Shown: in pieces, positions 8,175 to 17,242 of the stretch
Position numbering within the stretch: position 1 is the stretch's first letter
Layout: every line of letters begins with the position of its first letter
Assembly (NCBI RefSeq): GCF_004137345.1
Contig: NZ_SDWV01000010.1
Coordinates: forward strand, 124,001 to 188,000
Reading direction: 5' to 3'
Length of the DNA: 64,000 nt
DNA from: Nocardioides zhouii
GTDB lineage: Bacteria > Actinomycetota > Actinomycetes > Propionibacteriales > Nocardioidaceae
Position numbers and translations under genes: made by a program
The notes under the pieces: generated by a model
Seen by the model: the letters and a program-made list of their open reading frames with translations, nothing else
Databases searched by the model: none
Told to the model about the DNA's origin: nothing

Positions 8175-9491
8175 GTGTCCTCGCCCCGTTCCCGACTGAC
8201 CCTGGTCGCGGCAGGCGTGCTGCTGGTCAGTGGCTGCGCGAGCCTCGGGGCCGACGGTGGCGACACAGCTCCTGCCACTTCGTCCGCCAGCCCCTCGGCG
8301 TCCGGATCGCCCTCACCGACGGCGAGCGCGAGTGCAGAACCCGAGGATCCCGACACCCCCACGTCGTGGGGTCCGACGGTCGGCGAGCTGGCCGAGGCGC
8401 GCGCCCTCGTCGCGACGTGGACGCCCGAGCAGCTGGCCGGCGGTGTGATCGTCGGACGCTTCCACGGCACCGACCCCGCCGAGCCCGCCGCCATGGTGCG
8501 CGACCTGCACCTCGCCGGCGTCTCGGTCACCATGGACAACATCGTGGACCGCGACCAGGTGGTCGCGATGACCTCGGCCCTCGCAGATGCCGCGGTCGAC
8601 GACGGCCGCGACTTCCCGCCCGTGATCGGGGTCGACCAGGAGGGTGGCTACGTCTCCCACCTGCGCGGCGTCGCCACCGACTTCCCGCACTTCCAGTCCG
8701 CCGGGCTCGCGATCCAGGCAGACGCGCAAGCGGGCCGGCGCGTGACCCGCGAGGCCGCGCTGACCACCGGGCTCGAGCTCCGCGGCCTCGGGTTCACCTG
8801 GGTCTTCGCCCCCGTCGCCGACGTGACCATCGGCGCCGCAGACCCCACGATCGGCGCCCGCTCACCGTCGGAGGACCCTCTGGTGGCGGCGCAGGCGATC
8901 GGCGCTGCGATCAAGGGGTACGACGACGCCGGCATCGTCTCGACGGTGAAGCACTTCCCGGGGCACGGCACGGCCACCACCGACAGTCACGACACCCTTC
9001 CCGTCGTGGACTCGACGCTGGCCGAGATCGAGGCGCACGACCTGCCGCCCTTCGCGTCCGCCATCGCCCACCGGGCCCCCGCCGTGATGATGAGCCACCT
9101 CGACCTGACGTCCATCGCGCCGGACGTGCCGGCCAGCATGGCGCCCGAGGTCTACGACCTCCTCCGCGACGACCTCGGCTTCGAGGGCGTCACGATCACC
9201 GACTCGCTCGGCATGGGCGCCGTCGCCGGCCGACCCACGCCGGCGCTCCAGGCGCTGGAGGCCGGTGCCGACCTGCTGCTGATGCCCGTCGACACCGCCG
9301 TCACCCACCAGATCGTGGTGGACGCGATCGAGTCGGGTGCCGTCTCGCGCGAGCGCGTCGAGGAGGCGGCCTCCCGGGTGGTCGCCCTGCAGATGTGGCA
9401 GGCGCGCCTCGCAGCCCAACGGCCCGTCCCCGCCGACGTGGCCGTACGCGCCCAGGCCGCGAGCGCGGACCTGGAGTCCGCGGCGTACTGA
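8175..9491 (+). CDS. glycoside hydrolase family 3 lipoprotein (NagZ-like)
   Basis: Predicted exported beta-N-acetylhexosaminidase-like enzyme of 438 residues. The N terminus is a lipoprotein signal ending in LLVSGC, followed by a Ser/Ala/Pro linker (about 35-65). The GH3 barrel shows VIGVDQEGGYVSHL, the NagZ-type catalytic-loop segment KHFPGHGTATTDSHDTLP with the His/Asp dyad, and the nucleophile region TDSLGMGAV. GTG 8175 is chosen because the signal peptide begins there and TAGCCT (8162-8167) ends 7 nt before it. Probable role: trimming N-acetylglucosamine from wall fragments at the cell surface. A hairpin separates it from the convergent sigma factor gene. Confidence 0.88.
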   Translation: MSSPRSRLTLVAAGVLLVSGCASLGADGGDTAPATSSASPSASGSPSPTASASAEPEDPDTPTSWGPTVGELAEARALVATWTPEQLAGGVIVGRFHGTDPAEPAAMVRDLHLAGVSVTMDNIVDRDQVVAMTSALADAAVDDGRDFPPVIGVDQEGGYVSHLRGVATDFPHFQSAGLAIQADAQAGRRVTREAALTTGLELRGLGFTWVFAPVADVTIGAADPTIGARSPSEDPLVAAQAIGAAIKGYDDAGIVSTVKHFPGHGTATTDSHDTLPVVDSTLAEIEAHDLPPFASAIAHRAPAVMMSHLDLTSIAPDVPASMAPEVYDLLRDDLGFEGVTITDSLGMGAVAGRPTPALQALEAGADLLLMPVDTAVTHQIVVDAIESGAVSRERVEEAASRVVALQMWQARLAAQRPVPADVAVRAQAASADLESAAY

Positions 9492-9528
9492 CCCTTCTCA
9501 CGCACCGCTCCGGCGGCCGGACATGCCA

Positions 9529-9556
9529 AGACCGCCGGACACCAGTCCGGCGGTCT
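9529..9556. terminator. bidirectional intrinsic terminator
   Basis: Perfect 12-bp inverted repeat (9529-9540 and 9545-9556) with a 4-nt ACCA loop, between the convergent GH3 lipoprotein and sigma factor genes. Confidence 0.85.
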
Positions 9557-9579
9557 CGGGTGAAGCGTGGTGCGTGCGC

Positions 9580-10542
9580 TCAGGCAGCCAGGTCGGGGTC
9601 GCCGGCCCTGCGGAGCTTCTGGAGCGCCTCCCGCTCCAGCTGGCGTACGCGCTCGGCGGAGATGCCGTGCCGGGCGCCGATGTCGGCGAGCTTGTGCTGG
9701 CGGCCGTCGGCCAGGCCGTAGCGGGCCCGGACGATGTCCGCGGAGCGGTCGTCGAGGATGCCGACCAGGTCCTCGAGCCTCTGGCGCGCCTCGCCGTCGA
9801 GGAAGCTGAGATCCGGACCGGGCGCGGTCTCCTGGGCCATCAGGTCACCCAGCGAGGTGTCGCCGTCCTCGTCGACCGGGGTGTCCAGCGAGACGTGCTC
9901 GCGGCCCCAGCTCATCAGGTCGAGCACCCGGTCGATGTCCATCCCGAGCTCGGTGGCGATCTCGTGAGGCTCCGGGTCGCGGCCGAGCTGGCGCTCGAGC
10001 GTGCGCCGGGCGCTGCCGACCTGGTTGAGCTCCTCCACGACGTGGACCGGGAGGCGTACGACGCGGGCCTGCTGCGCGATGCCGCGGGTGATCGCCTGGC
10101 GCACCCACCACGTGGCGTACGTCGAGAACTTGTAGCCCTTGGTGTAGTCGAACTTCTCGACCGCGCGGATCAGGCCGGTGTTGCCCTCCTGGATCAGGTC
10201 GAGCATCGGCATCTGGGAACGGCCGTACTTGCGGGCGATGGAGACCACGAGCCGGAGGTTGGCCTCGATGAACCGGTCGACGGCGAGCCGACCCTGCTCA
10301 GCGAGCCACTCGAGCTCCTCCTCGTTGGCGGTCATCGGGGCGCCGCCCTTGCGGCGTCCGACCCGGCCGGTGTCGAGGAGGTGCTGGGCCAGGAGGCCGG
10401 CCTCGATGGCCTTGGACAGCTCTACCTCGGTCTCGGCGTCGAGGAGCGGGGTGCGGGCGATCTCGTCCAGGTAAAGACCGACGCTGTCGCGGCCTTCGAT
10501 CTCACGGGTGGTGCTGGTGCGCTTGGCCTGTGCAGTGCTCAT
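9580..10542 (-). CDS. sigB: group 2 sigma-70 factor, SigB-like
   Basis: RNA polymerase sigma factor of 320 residues, the right length for actinobacterial SigB/HrdA-type non-essential relatives of the principal factor. Region 1.2 begins at DSVGLYLDEIART, region 2 contains the invariant [31 protein letters not shown], and region 4 ends in the HTH ISAERVRQLEREALQKLR. It lacks the long Lys/Ala N-terminal extension of the principal factor at 18948-20471. The start at 10542 is chosen by homology. A GGAAT-18-GTT motif about 52-77 nt upstream indicates control by a SigR/SigH-type ECF factor, as for mycobacterial sigB. Confidence 0.92.
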   Translation of the reverse strand: MSTAQAKRTSTTREIEGRDSVGLYLDEIARTPLLDAETEVELSKAIEAGLLAQHLLDTGRVGRRKGGAPMTANEEELEWLAEQGRLAVDRFIEANLRLVVSIARKYGRSQMPMLDLIQEGNTGLIRAVEKFDYTKGYKFSTYATWWVRQAITRGIAQQARVVRLPVHVVEELNQVGSARRTLERQLGRDPEPHEIATELGMDIDRVLDLMSWGREHVSLDTPVDEDGDTSLGDLMAQETAPGPDLSFLDGEARQRLEDLVGILDDRSADIVRARYGLADGRQHKLADIGARHGISAERVRQLEREALQKLRRAGDPDLAA

Positions 10543-10593
10543 GTTCGTCCTCCTGCTTCTCGTGCGACCACCCCTGTGCCGCACATCTGGTCC

Positions 10594-10619
10594 AACACCC
10601 GTGTCCGTTGCGAGATTCC
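10594..10619 (-). promoter_or_regulatory. SigR/SigH-type promoter of sigB
   Basis: On the minus strand GGAAT (10619-10615) is followed after exactly 18 bp by GTT (10596-10594), with a G on each side. This is the consensus for thiol-stress ECF sigma factors of the SigR/SigH group. It predicts a transcript start about 40-45 nt before the sigB start codon. Confidence 0.7.
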
Positions 10620-10753
10620 CTTGCGGATTTCGTCCTGGCGAACTTTCGGTGCCTTCACCTGCCTTGACGAGCCAGTCGCCTCCGGAGTTGCACGATCGGC
10701 CAACTCTCAGGGACTTCTCAGGGGGTTCCCCGCAGCGGTGAGAACATGCGGGC

Positions 10754-11452
10754 ATGGCCGTGCCTGTGGTGGACCTCAATGCCGACCTAGGTGAGGAGAT
10801 CACCGACGACGCCGGCCTCCTCGAGGTCGTGACCAGTGCCAACGTGGCGTGCGGCTTCCATGCCGGCTCCCGCGCGACGATGCAAGCCGTCTGCGCCGAA
10901 GCCGTACGCCGCGGGGTGGCGATCGGCGCGCAGGTGTCGTACGCCGATCGGGAGAACTTCGGCCGGGTGGCCCTCGACGTGCCGGCCGCCGTGCTCCGGG
11001 ACCAGGTGGCGGAGCAGGTGGGGGTGCTGGCCGAGATCGCCGCGGCCGAGGGCGGCCGGGTGGTGTACCTCAAGCCGCACGGCGCGCTCTACCACCGCGT
11101 CGCCACCGACGAGGAACAGGCCGTAGCGGTGCTCGACGGCTCCGGCGACCTGCCGGTGCTCGGGATGCCGGGATCGCTGCTCCTCACCCTGGCGGGTGGG
11201 CGGGGCAGGGGAGTGCGCCTCGAGGGGTTCCCCGACCGCGGCTACACCGACGACGCCCGGTTGGTGTCGCGCGACCAGCCGGGCGCCCTGGTCACCGACC
11301 GCGCCCTCATCGCCGGGCGGGCGGTCGAGCTGGCCGACGGGGTCGACTCCGTCTGCGTGCACGGCGACTCACCGGGTGCCGTCGCGGCCGCGACGGCCGT
11401 ATGTCGCGCCCTCGAGGCGGCCGGGTTCGACGTCAGGTCGTGCTGGTCCTGA
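10754..11452 (+). CDS. pxpA: 5-oxoprolinase subunit A (LamB/YcsF family)
   Basis: Component of the ATP-dependent PxpABC 5-oxoprolinase, which reopens the spontaneous cyclisation product 5-oxoproline to glutamate. The 232-residue protein begins with the signature VDLNADLGE and contains the family motifs SANVACGFHAGS and KPHGALYHR. Length is slightly below the usual 245-255, mostly from short loops. pxpB and pxpC lie downstream on the same strand, but 416 bp of non-coding DNA intervenes, so they may be separately transcribed. It is divergent from sigB; no SigR-type motif was seen on its own side. Confidence 0.93.
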   Translation: MAVPVVDLNADLGEEITDDAGLLEVVTSANVACGFHAGSRATMQAVCAEAVRRGVAIGAQVSYADRENFGRVALDVPAAVLRDQVAEQVGVLAEIAAAEGGRVVYLKPHGALYHRVATDEEQAVAVLDGSGDLPVLGMPGSLLLTLAGGRGRGVRLEGFPDRGYTDDARLVSRDQPGALVTDRALIAGRAVELADGVDSVCVHGDSPGAVAAATAVCRALEAAGFDVRSCWS

Positions 11453-11868
11453 GGGCGCATCCCGGTGCCCCGGACCGGTGGACAATCTGTGGATGGACGG
11501 CCCGATCCCTGTGGAGCACGGGACGACTTCTGTGGGGAACCCTGTGGGACCGGAAGTTTGTCGGCGAAACCCTTGCGGCGGTGTGCCCGGCCGACATAGA
11601 ACTCTCCCTACCGGAAGCGCTTCGGCGGGACCGGGGATCGGATCAGAGGAACAGTTCCACCCGGCGAGCTTGCTCGCCGCGCAGGCCCGGTGACGGGGTC
11701 GGCGGGGACTGGGAGGCTGGTGCGGTGGCTCGGACGTCACCCAGCCGGGCAAACCGAGGGGCTCCTGATGCTCATACCATCTGGAGCCCCTCGACCCATT
11801 TGCTGCGCCACAAGGCTGCCCGTCGCCGCCTGCCCGACGCAACTCCGGCGCGGTGAACAATGGGCGCC
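11453..11868. other. 416-bp non-coding gap inside the pxp locus
   Basis: No convincing gene on either strand: the open frames lack recognisable motifs. Visible structure: four CTGTGG hexamers at 11487, 11509, 11530 and 11542 (spacing 22, 21 and 12 bp), and an 11-bp-arm hairpin at 11755-11793. The gap separates pxpA from pxpB, which are normally contiguous. Confidence 0.6.
11755..11793. repeat. 11-bp inverted repeat upstream of pxpB
   Basis: CGAGGGGCTCC (11755-11765) and GGAGCCCCTCG (11783-11793) are exact reverse complements with a 17-nt loop. It could be a terminator for upstream transcription or a remnant repeat; it ends 75 nt before pxpB. Confidence 0.55.
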
Positions 11869-12459
11869 ATGAGAGTCGTCCCGGTCGGTGAGCGCGCGTG
11901 CCTCGTCGAGGTCCGGGACGCGGTCGCTGCCGCGTCCCTCGCCGTGTGGGCGAGGTCGGCGGGCCTGGCGGCGGACGACATCGTGCCCGCGGCCGCCACG
12001 GTCCTGTTCGACGGCGTCGACCCGGCCGACGTGGCGGCCGCCCTGCCGGGCTGGACGGCTGGTTCCGCGGCACCGCCCGGCCCCGTGGTCCGGGTCCCGG
12101 TCACCTATGACGGCCCGGACCTCGAGCGGGTTGCCGAGCACTGGCGCTGTCAGGTCGGCGACGTCGTCGACCTGCACACCTCGACCGAGTTCACCGCGCT
12201 GTTCTGCGGCTTCGCGCCGGGCTTCTCCTACCTCGCCGGGCTGCCGGCCGACCGTACGGTCCCGCGCCTGGCCACGCCCCGGAGCCGAGTCGCCCCCGGT
12301 TCGGTGGCACTCGCCGACGGCTGGTGCGGGATCTACCCGACGGCCTCGCCCGGTGGCTGGCTGGTGATCGGCACGACCGACGCGCCTCTGTGGGACGCCG
12401 ACCGCGAGACCCCCGCCCTCCTCCCGCCCGGCACGCGCGTGCGCTTCGAGGCCTGCTGA
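11869..12459 (+). CDS. pxpB: 5-oxoprolinase subunit B (KipI/allophanate hydrolase subunit 1 domain)
   Basis: Partner of PxpC in the ATP-dependent 5-oxoprolinase. The 196-residue protein carries the family hallmark LFCGFAPGFSYLAGLP and the downstream PRSRVAPGSVALADGWCGIYP block with the conserved G-G-W segment. ATG 11869 is preferred over ATG 11860 because a -10-like AACAAT ends 7 nt before it, the spacing seen in other leaderless genes of this window; the alternative adds three residues. The stop overlaps pxpC as TGATG, so the two subunits are translationally coupled. Confidence 0.92.
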   Translation: MRVVPVGERACLVEVRDAVAAASLAVWARSAGLAADDIVPAAATVLFDGVDPADVAAALPGWTAGSAAPPGPVVRVPVTYDGPDLERVAEHWRCQVGDVVDLHTSTEFTALFCGFAPGFSYLAGLPADRTVPRLATPRSRVAPGSVALADGWCGIYPTASPGGWLVIGTTDAPLWDADRETPALLPPGTRVRFEAC

Positions 12460-13301
12460 TGTCCGTCGAGGTGCTCGACCCCGGCCCGCTGTCCACGCTG
12501 CAGGACCTCGGCCGGCCCGGCTGGGCGCACCTGGGGGTCGCGCGCGCGGGTGCTCTGGACCGAGGTGCCGCAGCGCTCGCCCGGCGTCTCGTCGGCGGCG
12601 CGGTGGACGACGCGGTCGTCGAGACGACGCTCGGTGGCATCGTCCTCCGTACGGGCCGGGCGGCCACCCTTGCCGTGACAGGTGCGGCGTGCGAGGTGCG
12701 GGTCGATGGTCACGCGGTGGGGCACGGCACGCCCGTCACGGTGCCCGCGGGGGCCGTGGTCATCATCGGTCCGGCCCGGACCGGCGTGCGGTCGTACGTC
12801 GCATTCGCCGGCGGCATCGCCGCCGAGCCGGTGCTCGGCTCGCGTGCGACCGACACCCTCGCCTGGGTGGGGCCACCCCGGCTCGCCGCCGGTCAGGTGC
12901 TGGCCCTCGGAAGGCCAGGCCAGTGGCCTGAGCCGCCCGCAGCGGTCGTCGTACGCCCCCGGGAGCCGGTGATGCGACTCCGACCGGGCCCGCGCGCCGA
13001 CTGGCTCGCCGAGGGAGCGTGGGCGGCGCTCGACGGGACGAGGTACGCGGTCGCGCCGGACAGCGACCGCATCGGGCTGCGGCTCGACGGACCCCGCGTG
13101 GAGCGCCGGGCGGGGGAGCTGCCGAGCGAGGGGATGGTGATCGGGGCGGTGCAGCTGCCGCCGTCGGGGCAGCCGGTGGTCTTCCTGGCCGACCACCCGC
13201 CGACGGGTGGCTATCCGGTGGTGGCGCTCGTGGCGGACGACGACCTCGACCTGTGCGCCCAGCTGCGGCCCGGTGACCGGGTGGTGCTGCGTACCGGGTG
13301 A
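12459..13301 (+). CDS. pxpC: 5-oxoprolinase subunit C (biotin-dependent carboxyltransferase-like fold)
   Basis: Third subunit of PxpABC. The 280-residue protein starts with VEVLDPGPLSTLQDLGRPG, the diagnostic opening of the KipA/AHS2 family, and keeps the later GPRVERRAGELPSEGMVIGAVQLPPSGQPVVFLADHPPTGGYP core. It overlaps pxpB by one base (TGATG) and ends 3 bp from the convergent dinB stop. Together with pxpA this predicts complete 5-oxoproline recycling to glutamate. Confidence 0.93.
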   Translation: MSVEVLDPGPLSTLQDLGRPGWAHLGVARAGALDRGAAALARRLVGGAVDDAVVETTLGGIVLRTGRAATLAVTGAACEVRVDGHAVGHGTPVTVPAGAVVIIGPARTGVRSYVAFAGGIAAEPVLGSRATDTLAWVGPPRLAAGQVLALGRPGQWPEPPAAVVVRPREPVMRLRPGPRADWLAEGAWAALDGTRYAVAPDSDRIGLRLDGPRVERRAGELPSEGMVIGAVQLPPSGQPVVFLADHPPTGGYPVVALVADDDLDLCAQLRPGDRVVLRTG

Positions 13302-13304
13302 GGC

Positions 13305-14609
13305 TCAGTCCTCGACCGGAGGCTCCCACCGGTGCAGGGCCGGGTCGTCGACCCGGTAGCTCCGCACCGGACCGGGCGGCGTGTCGGCGGTCTCGAAGCG
13401 CACCGTCACCACTCCCGAGCCCGACCCCCACACCCAGCCGGCCCCCATCTCGTCGTGCACCACGTCGGCGCCCGGCGGCCAGCTGCGCCGCGGCGGCTCG
13501 GGGAGGGTGACCTCCATGTCGTCGTCCTCCTCGTCGCTCTCGCCGAAGAGGTCCTCCTGCACCCAGTCGGCCAGGCCGGACACGCCGACCCCGAGCAGCC
13601 GTACGCCACCCGTCGTGTCGAGGTCGCGCAGCAGCGCCCGGGCGACGCGGCCGATCGTGGACCCGTCGTCGGTGGGGCTGGACAGCGTGCTCGAGCGGTT
13701 GAGGGTGGTGAAGTCGTGGAGCCGCACCTTGATGGTGACCGTGCGACCGGACGAGCCGTTCTTGCGCATCCGGGTGCCGACCTCCTTGGCCTGCCGGGTC
13801 AGCAGTCCCTCCATCAGCTTCCGGTCGTTGATGTCGGTGTCGTACGTGCCCTCGACGCTGATCGACTTCGCCTCGCGCTCTGCGTTGACGGGGCGCGAGT
13901 CCTGCGCGCGGGCCAGCTGCCACAGGCCGTGGCCCTGCGCCTGGCCTAGCAGCCGGACGAGCTCGTCCTCGCTGACCAGCTCGAGCTCGGCGACGGTGTG
14001 GATGCCGGCCCGTCGCAGCCGCTCGGTCGTGGCCGGACCGACGCCGGGGATGACGGTGACCCGCATCGGGCGCAGCAGGTCGAGCTCGGTGCCGGGCGGC
14101 ACGACCGTCATGCCGTCGGGCTTGTCGATCTCGCTCGCGACCTTGGCGAGGAACTTGGACGACGCGATGCCGACGGTCGCCGTCAGCCCGCCGGTGACCT
14201 CGTGCACCCGGCTGCGGAGCTGCTCGCCGACCTCGGTCACCGTCGCGACGTCGAGGTCCGGGAGCCCGGCGGCGGCGAGGTCGACGAAGGCCTCGTCCAG
14301 CGACAGCGGCTCGACCAGCGGGGAGAGCTCGCGCAGCACCTGCATCACCTGCTTGCTCGTGTCGCGGTAGGCGTGGAACCGCCCGCTGAGGAACGCGGCG
14401 TGCGGACAGCGGGCACGGGCCTCGCGTCCCGACATCGCCGAGCCCACGCCGTAGCGACGGGCCTCGTACGACGCGGTCGACACGACGCCCCGTCCTCCGG
14501 TGCCGCCGACGATAACGGGCTTGCCACGCAGCGACGGTTTGTCGCGCTGCTCGACCGCGGCGAAGAAGGCGTCCAGGTCGAGGTGGAGGATCGACGCGGT
14601 CTGACGCAC
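13305..14609 (-). CDS. dinB: DNA polymerase IV (Y-family)
   Basis: Error-prone translesion polymerase of 434 residues. Catalytic acidic residues are present in ILHLDLDAFFAAVEQ near the N terminus and SLDEAFVDL around residue 105; IPGVGPATTERLRRAGI is the helix-hairpin-helix of the thumb. The C-terminal little-finger domain extends to about residue 350 and is followed by an extra 80-residue tail rich in Pro and acidic residues. I use GTG 14609 because homology begins at once (VRQTASILHLD). Two TCCACAGG copies lie in the upstream gap, but no actinobacterial SOS box (CGAAC-N4-GTTCG) was found there. Confidence 0.92.
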   Translation of the reverse strand: MRQTASILHLDLDAFFAAVEQRDKPSLRGKPVIVGGTGGRGVVSTASYEARRYGVGSAMSGREARARCPHAAFLSGRFHAYRDTSKQVMQVLRELSPLVEPLSLDEAFVDLAAAGLPDLDVATVTEVGEQLRSRVHEVTGGLTATVGIASSKFLAKVASEIDKPDGMTVVPPGTELDLLRPMRVTVIPGVGPATTERLRRAGIHTVAELELVSEDELVRLLGQAQGHGLWQLARAQDSRPVNAEREAKSISVEGTYDTDINDRKLMEGLLTRQAKEVGTRMRKNGSSGRTVTIKVRLHDFTTLNRSSTLSSPTDDGSTIGRVARALLRDLDTTGGVRLLGVGVSGLADWVQEDLFGESDEEDDDMEVTLPEPPRRSWPPGADVVHDEMGAGWVWGSGSGVVTVRFETADTPPGPVRSYRVDDPALHRWEPPVED

Positions 14610-14723
14610 GTCGCCATCCTCGCAGCCCACCTGTCGTCCACAGGTGCCACCCACGCGGGGTTGTCCACAGGGTTCGACGATGGCAGGCGTACGACGTCGG
14701 TGGCCGCGGGAAGCGTCCTCGGC

Positions 14724-15707
14724 ATGGACCCCACAGAACGCACTTCCGGCCCCCCGACCAGCTCACCGACCCGGATGAGGGCGCGCACCCCCGACGACAT
14801 CGCCGCCTTCGTGCCGCTCTCCCTCGGCTTCGTGCCGCAACGGTCGGTGGTGATGCTCGGCGTCGGCTCGGGCGGCATGAGTGCCCGCGTCGACCTGCCC
14901 CACGACCCCGACGACGTCGACGACGTGGTCGAGGCGCTGCTCCGCCCCGCCCTCCGCAACGGCGTACGCGAGGTGGTGGTGGTCGTCTACGACGACGACA
15001 CGACCGTCGCCGACGAGGCCGCGTGGAGCGTCCACGAGGAGTTTACCGCCGCGGGGATCCACGTCCACGAGGTGCTGCGCGTGCACGACGAGCACTGGTT
15101 CGCCGTGCTCCCGGGAGCGCCGCTCGCGGCTTACCAAGGGGTTCCCTTCACCCTGGCCGAGCACCCGTTCACCGCCCAGGGCGTCTTCGACGGGCGGGTG
15201 ACCCACGCCAGCCGGGAGGCCCTGCGGGACACCCTCGCACCCGACGTCGACGCGGCTCGCGCGGTCGAGCCGCACCTCGCCGCGGCCACGGTCCTTCCTG
15301 CCGGAGCCCTCGCCGACCTGCTCCGTCGCCACCGCGAGCCCGGCACGACCTTCTCGCGTGCCGATCTCGCCGCCGCCGCGGTCACCGTCACCTCGGGCGC
15401 ACGTCGCGACGAGGCCTGGGTGACGCTGACGCGCGGCGAGGCACGCCGCGCCGTCGACCTCTGGTCCGACGCCGTACGCCGGCTGCCACCGAGCCACGTC
15501 GCCGGGGCGGCCGCCGTGCTCGCGTTCGCCGCGTGGCTCGTGGGGGACGGTGCCCTGTCGTGGTGTGCCGTCGACCGCTGCCGCGACGTGGAGCCGACCC
15601 ACTCGCTGGCCTCGCTCGTCGCCCAGCTCCTCGACTCGGCGACGTCGCCCGACCTGTGGGAGGAGCTGCGTCCCCGGCTCGGCAGCACGGCCGACCCCGC
15701 CGCGTGA
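14724..15707 (+). CDS. DUF4192 domain-containing protein
   Basis: Function unknown. The 327-residue protein matches the actinobacterial DUF4192 family: an opening RTPDDIAAFVPLSLGFVPQRSVVMLGVG, then alternating strands and helices with DDPDDVDDVVEALL-type acidic stretches and a C-terminal helical segment AAAVLAFAAWLVGDGALSW in the position where family members have a conserved W/G motif. No signal peptide or membrane segment. Start ATG 14724 avoids the long antisense overlap with dinB. It is divergent from dinB with a 114-bp gap, so a link to DNA repair is possible but unproven. Confidence 0.82.
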   Translation: MDPTERTSGPPTSSPTRMRARTPDDIAAFVPLSLGFVPQRSVVMLGVGSGGMSARVDLPHDPDDVDDVVEALLRPALRNGVREVVVVVYDDDTTVADEAAWSVHEEFTAAGIHVHEVLRVHDEHWFAVLPGAPLAAYQGVPFTLAEHPFTAQGVFDGRVTHASREALRDTLAPDVDAARAVEPHLAAATVLPAGALADLLRRHREPGTTFSRADLAAAAVTVTSGARRDEAWVTLTRGEARRAVDLWSDAVRRLPPSHVAGAAAVLAFAAWLVGDGALSWCAVDRCRDVEPTHSLASLVAQLLDSATSPDLWEELRPRLGSTADPAA

Positions 15708-15760
15708 GATCCCCCCTCGGGACGGTTCCCGGCACCGTGGCGCGTGACTAGGGTTCGGGC

Positions 15761-17224
15761 ATGGGAGAAGAGGTCGACCAACAGGAGTTCAGCCGCGCGG
15801 ACCGGACGCGGCACCGGGAGAAGGTGCGCCGCAACCTCGACGTGTTCGCCCGCATGCTCCGCGAGGCGCGCTTCGACACCGACGACCCGATGACGGGGCT
15901 CGAGATGGAGCTCAACCTCATCGACGAGGCGGGTGACCCGGCCCTGAAGAACGCCGAGGTGCTCGAGGCCATCGCCGACCCCGACTTCCAGACCGAGCTC
16001 GGCCAGTTCAACATCGAGATCAACCTCGCGCCCGCCAAGCTCCGCGAGGGCGGCCTGACGACCTTCGAGGACAGCCTGCGGCGCTCGCTCAACGACGCGG
16101 AGGAGAAGGCCGCCAAGGTCGGGGCGCACCAGGTGATGATCGGCATCCTGCCGACCCTCGCCGAGGGCCACATGACCCTCGACTCGCTGAGCGCCAACCC
16201 GCGCTACAAGCTGCTCTCCGAGCAGATCCTCAACGCGCGGGGCGAGGACATCACGATCAGCATCTCCGGACGGGAGCGGCTCGCCACCACGGCCGACTCG
16301 ATCGTGCCGGAGGCGGCCTGCACCAGCACGCAGTTCCACGTGCAGACGTCGCCCGACCAGTTCGCGGCCTACTGGAACGCCGCGCAGTGCATCGCCGGCG
16401 TGCAGCTCGCGGTGTCGGCCAACTCGCCGTTCCTGCTCGGCCGCGAGCTGTGGCGCGAGACCCGCATCCCGCTCTTCGAGCAGGCCACCGACACCCGCAG
16501 CGAGGAGCTCAAGGCTCAGGGCGTACGCCCGCGCGTCTGGTTCGGCGAGCGCTGGATCACCTCCGTCTTCGACCTGTTCGAGGAGAACGTGCGCTACTTC
16601 CCGGCCCTCCTGCCCGTCACCGACGAGGAGGACCCGCTCGAGGTGCTGGAGTCCGGCGGCACCCCGCTGCTCCCGGAGCTCCGATTGCACAACGGCACGA
16701 TCTACCGCTGGAACCGGCCCGTGTACGACGTCGCCGACGGTGTGCCCCACCTACGCGTCGAGAACCGGCTGCTCGCGGCCGGCCCGACCGTCGCCGACAC
16801 CATCGCCAACGCGGCGCTGTGGTTCGGCCTGGTCCGCTACCTGGCCGAGAGCGAGCGCCCGCTGTGGTCGCAGATGTCGTTCTCCGCCGCCGAGGAGAAC
16901 TTCCACGTCGCGGCCCAGCTGGGCTCCGACGCGCAGGTCTACTGGCCCGGCCTGGGCCAGGTGCGGGCCACCGAGCTCGTGCTGCGCCGGCTCCTGCCGA
17001 TGGCTCGCGCCGGGCTCGACGCCTGGGGCGTGCCGGGGGAGGAGAGCGACCGCTACCTCGGGATCATCGAGCAGCGCTGCCTCACCGAGAGCAGCGGTGC
17101 CGCCTGGTTCGTCGAGCGGGTGCGCGAGCGTGGGGGAGAGGACCGCTACGACGCGCTCCGCGCCACCCTGCTCGACTACACCGAGCGCATGCACACCAAC
17201 GAGCCGGTCCACACCTGGGACTGA
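15761..17224 (+). CDS. glutamate-cysteine ligase family (GCS2-like) protein
   Basis: Carboxylate-amine ligase family protein of 487 residues; database relatives are annotated glutamate-cysteine ligase, forming gamma-glutamylcysteine. Support: the metal-binding stretch TGLEMELNLIDEAG with its acidic residues (about 47-60), QFNIEINLAP, the STQFHVQTSPDQFAAYWN substrate region and HLRVENRLLAAGPT. The message looks leaderless: TAGGGT (15749-15754) ends 6 nt before ATG 15761. Actinobacteria mostly use mycothiol and ergothioneine, so the product may feed ergothioneine synthesis or another gamma-glutamyl conjugate; no egtB-D genes are nearby. Specificity is therefore uncertain. Confidence 0.8.
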   Translation: MGEEVDQQEFSRADRTRHREKVRRNLDVFARMLREARFDTDDPMTGLEMELNLIDEAGDPALKNAEVLEAIADPDFQTELGQFNIEINLAPAKLREGGLTTFEDSLRRSLNDAEEKAAKVGAHQVMIGILPTLAEGHMTLDSLSANPRYKLLSEQILNARGEDITISISGRERLATTADSIVPEAACTSTQFHVQTSPDQFAAYWNAAQCIAGVQLAVSANSPFLLGRELWRETRIPLFEQATDTRSEELKAQGVRPRVWFGERWITSVFDLFEENVRYFPALLPVTDEEDPLEVLESGGTPLLPELRLHNGTIYRWNRPVYDVADGVPHLRVENRLLAAGPTVADTIANAALWFGLVRYLAESERPLWSQMSFSAAEENFHVAAQLGSDAQVYWPGLGQVRATELVLRRLLPMARAGLDAWGVPGEESDRYLGIIEQRCLTESSGAAWFVERVRERGGEDRYDALRATLLDYTERMHTNEPVHTWD

Positions 17225-17242
17225 CCCAGCTCGTCGACGGCC

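Noticed and set aside
11487..11547. CTGTGG hexamer series considered as DnaA boxes or a replication origin
   Set aside because: None matches TTATCCACA or its complement beyond TGTGG, there is no AT-rich stretch, and dnaA/dnaN are not nearby.
14610..14723. LexA/SOS box upstream of dinB
   Set aside because: No CGAAC-N4-GTTCG-like palindrome was seen; only two TCCACAGG copies.
15131..16750. Long minus-strand open frame opposite the GCS2-like gene
   Set aside because: It is composed of low-complexity His/Glu/Val-rich peptide typical of antisense frames in GC-rich DNA, and the plus-strand gene has clear family motifs.
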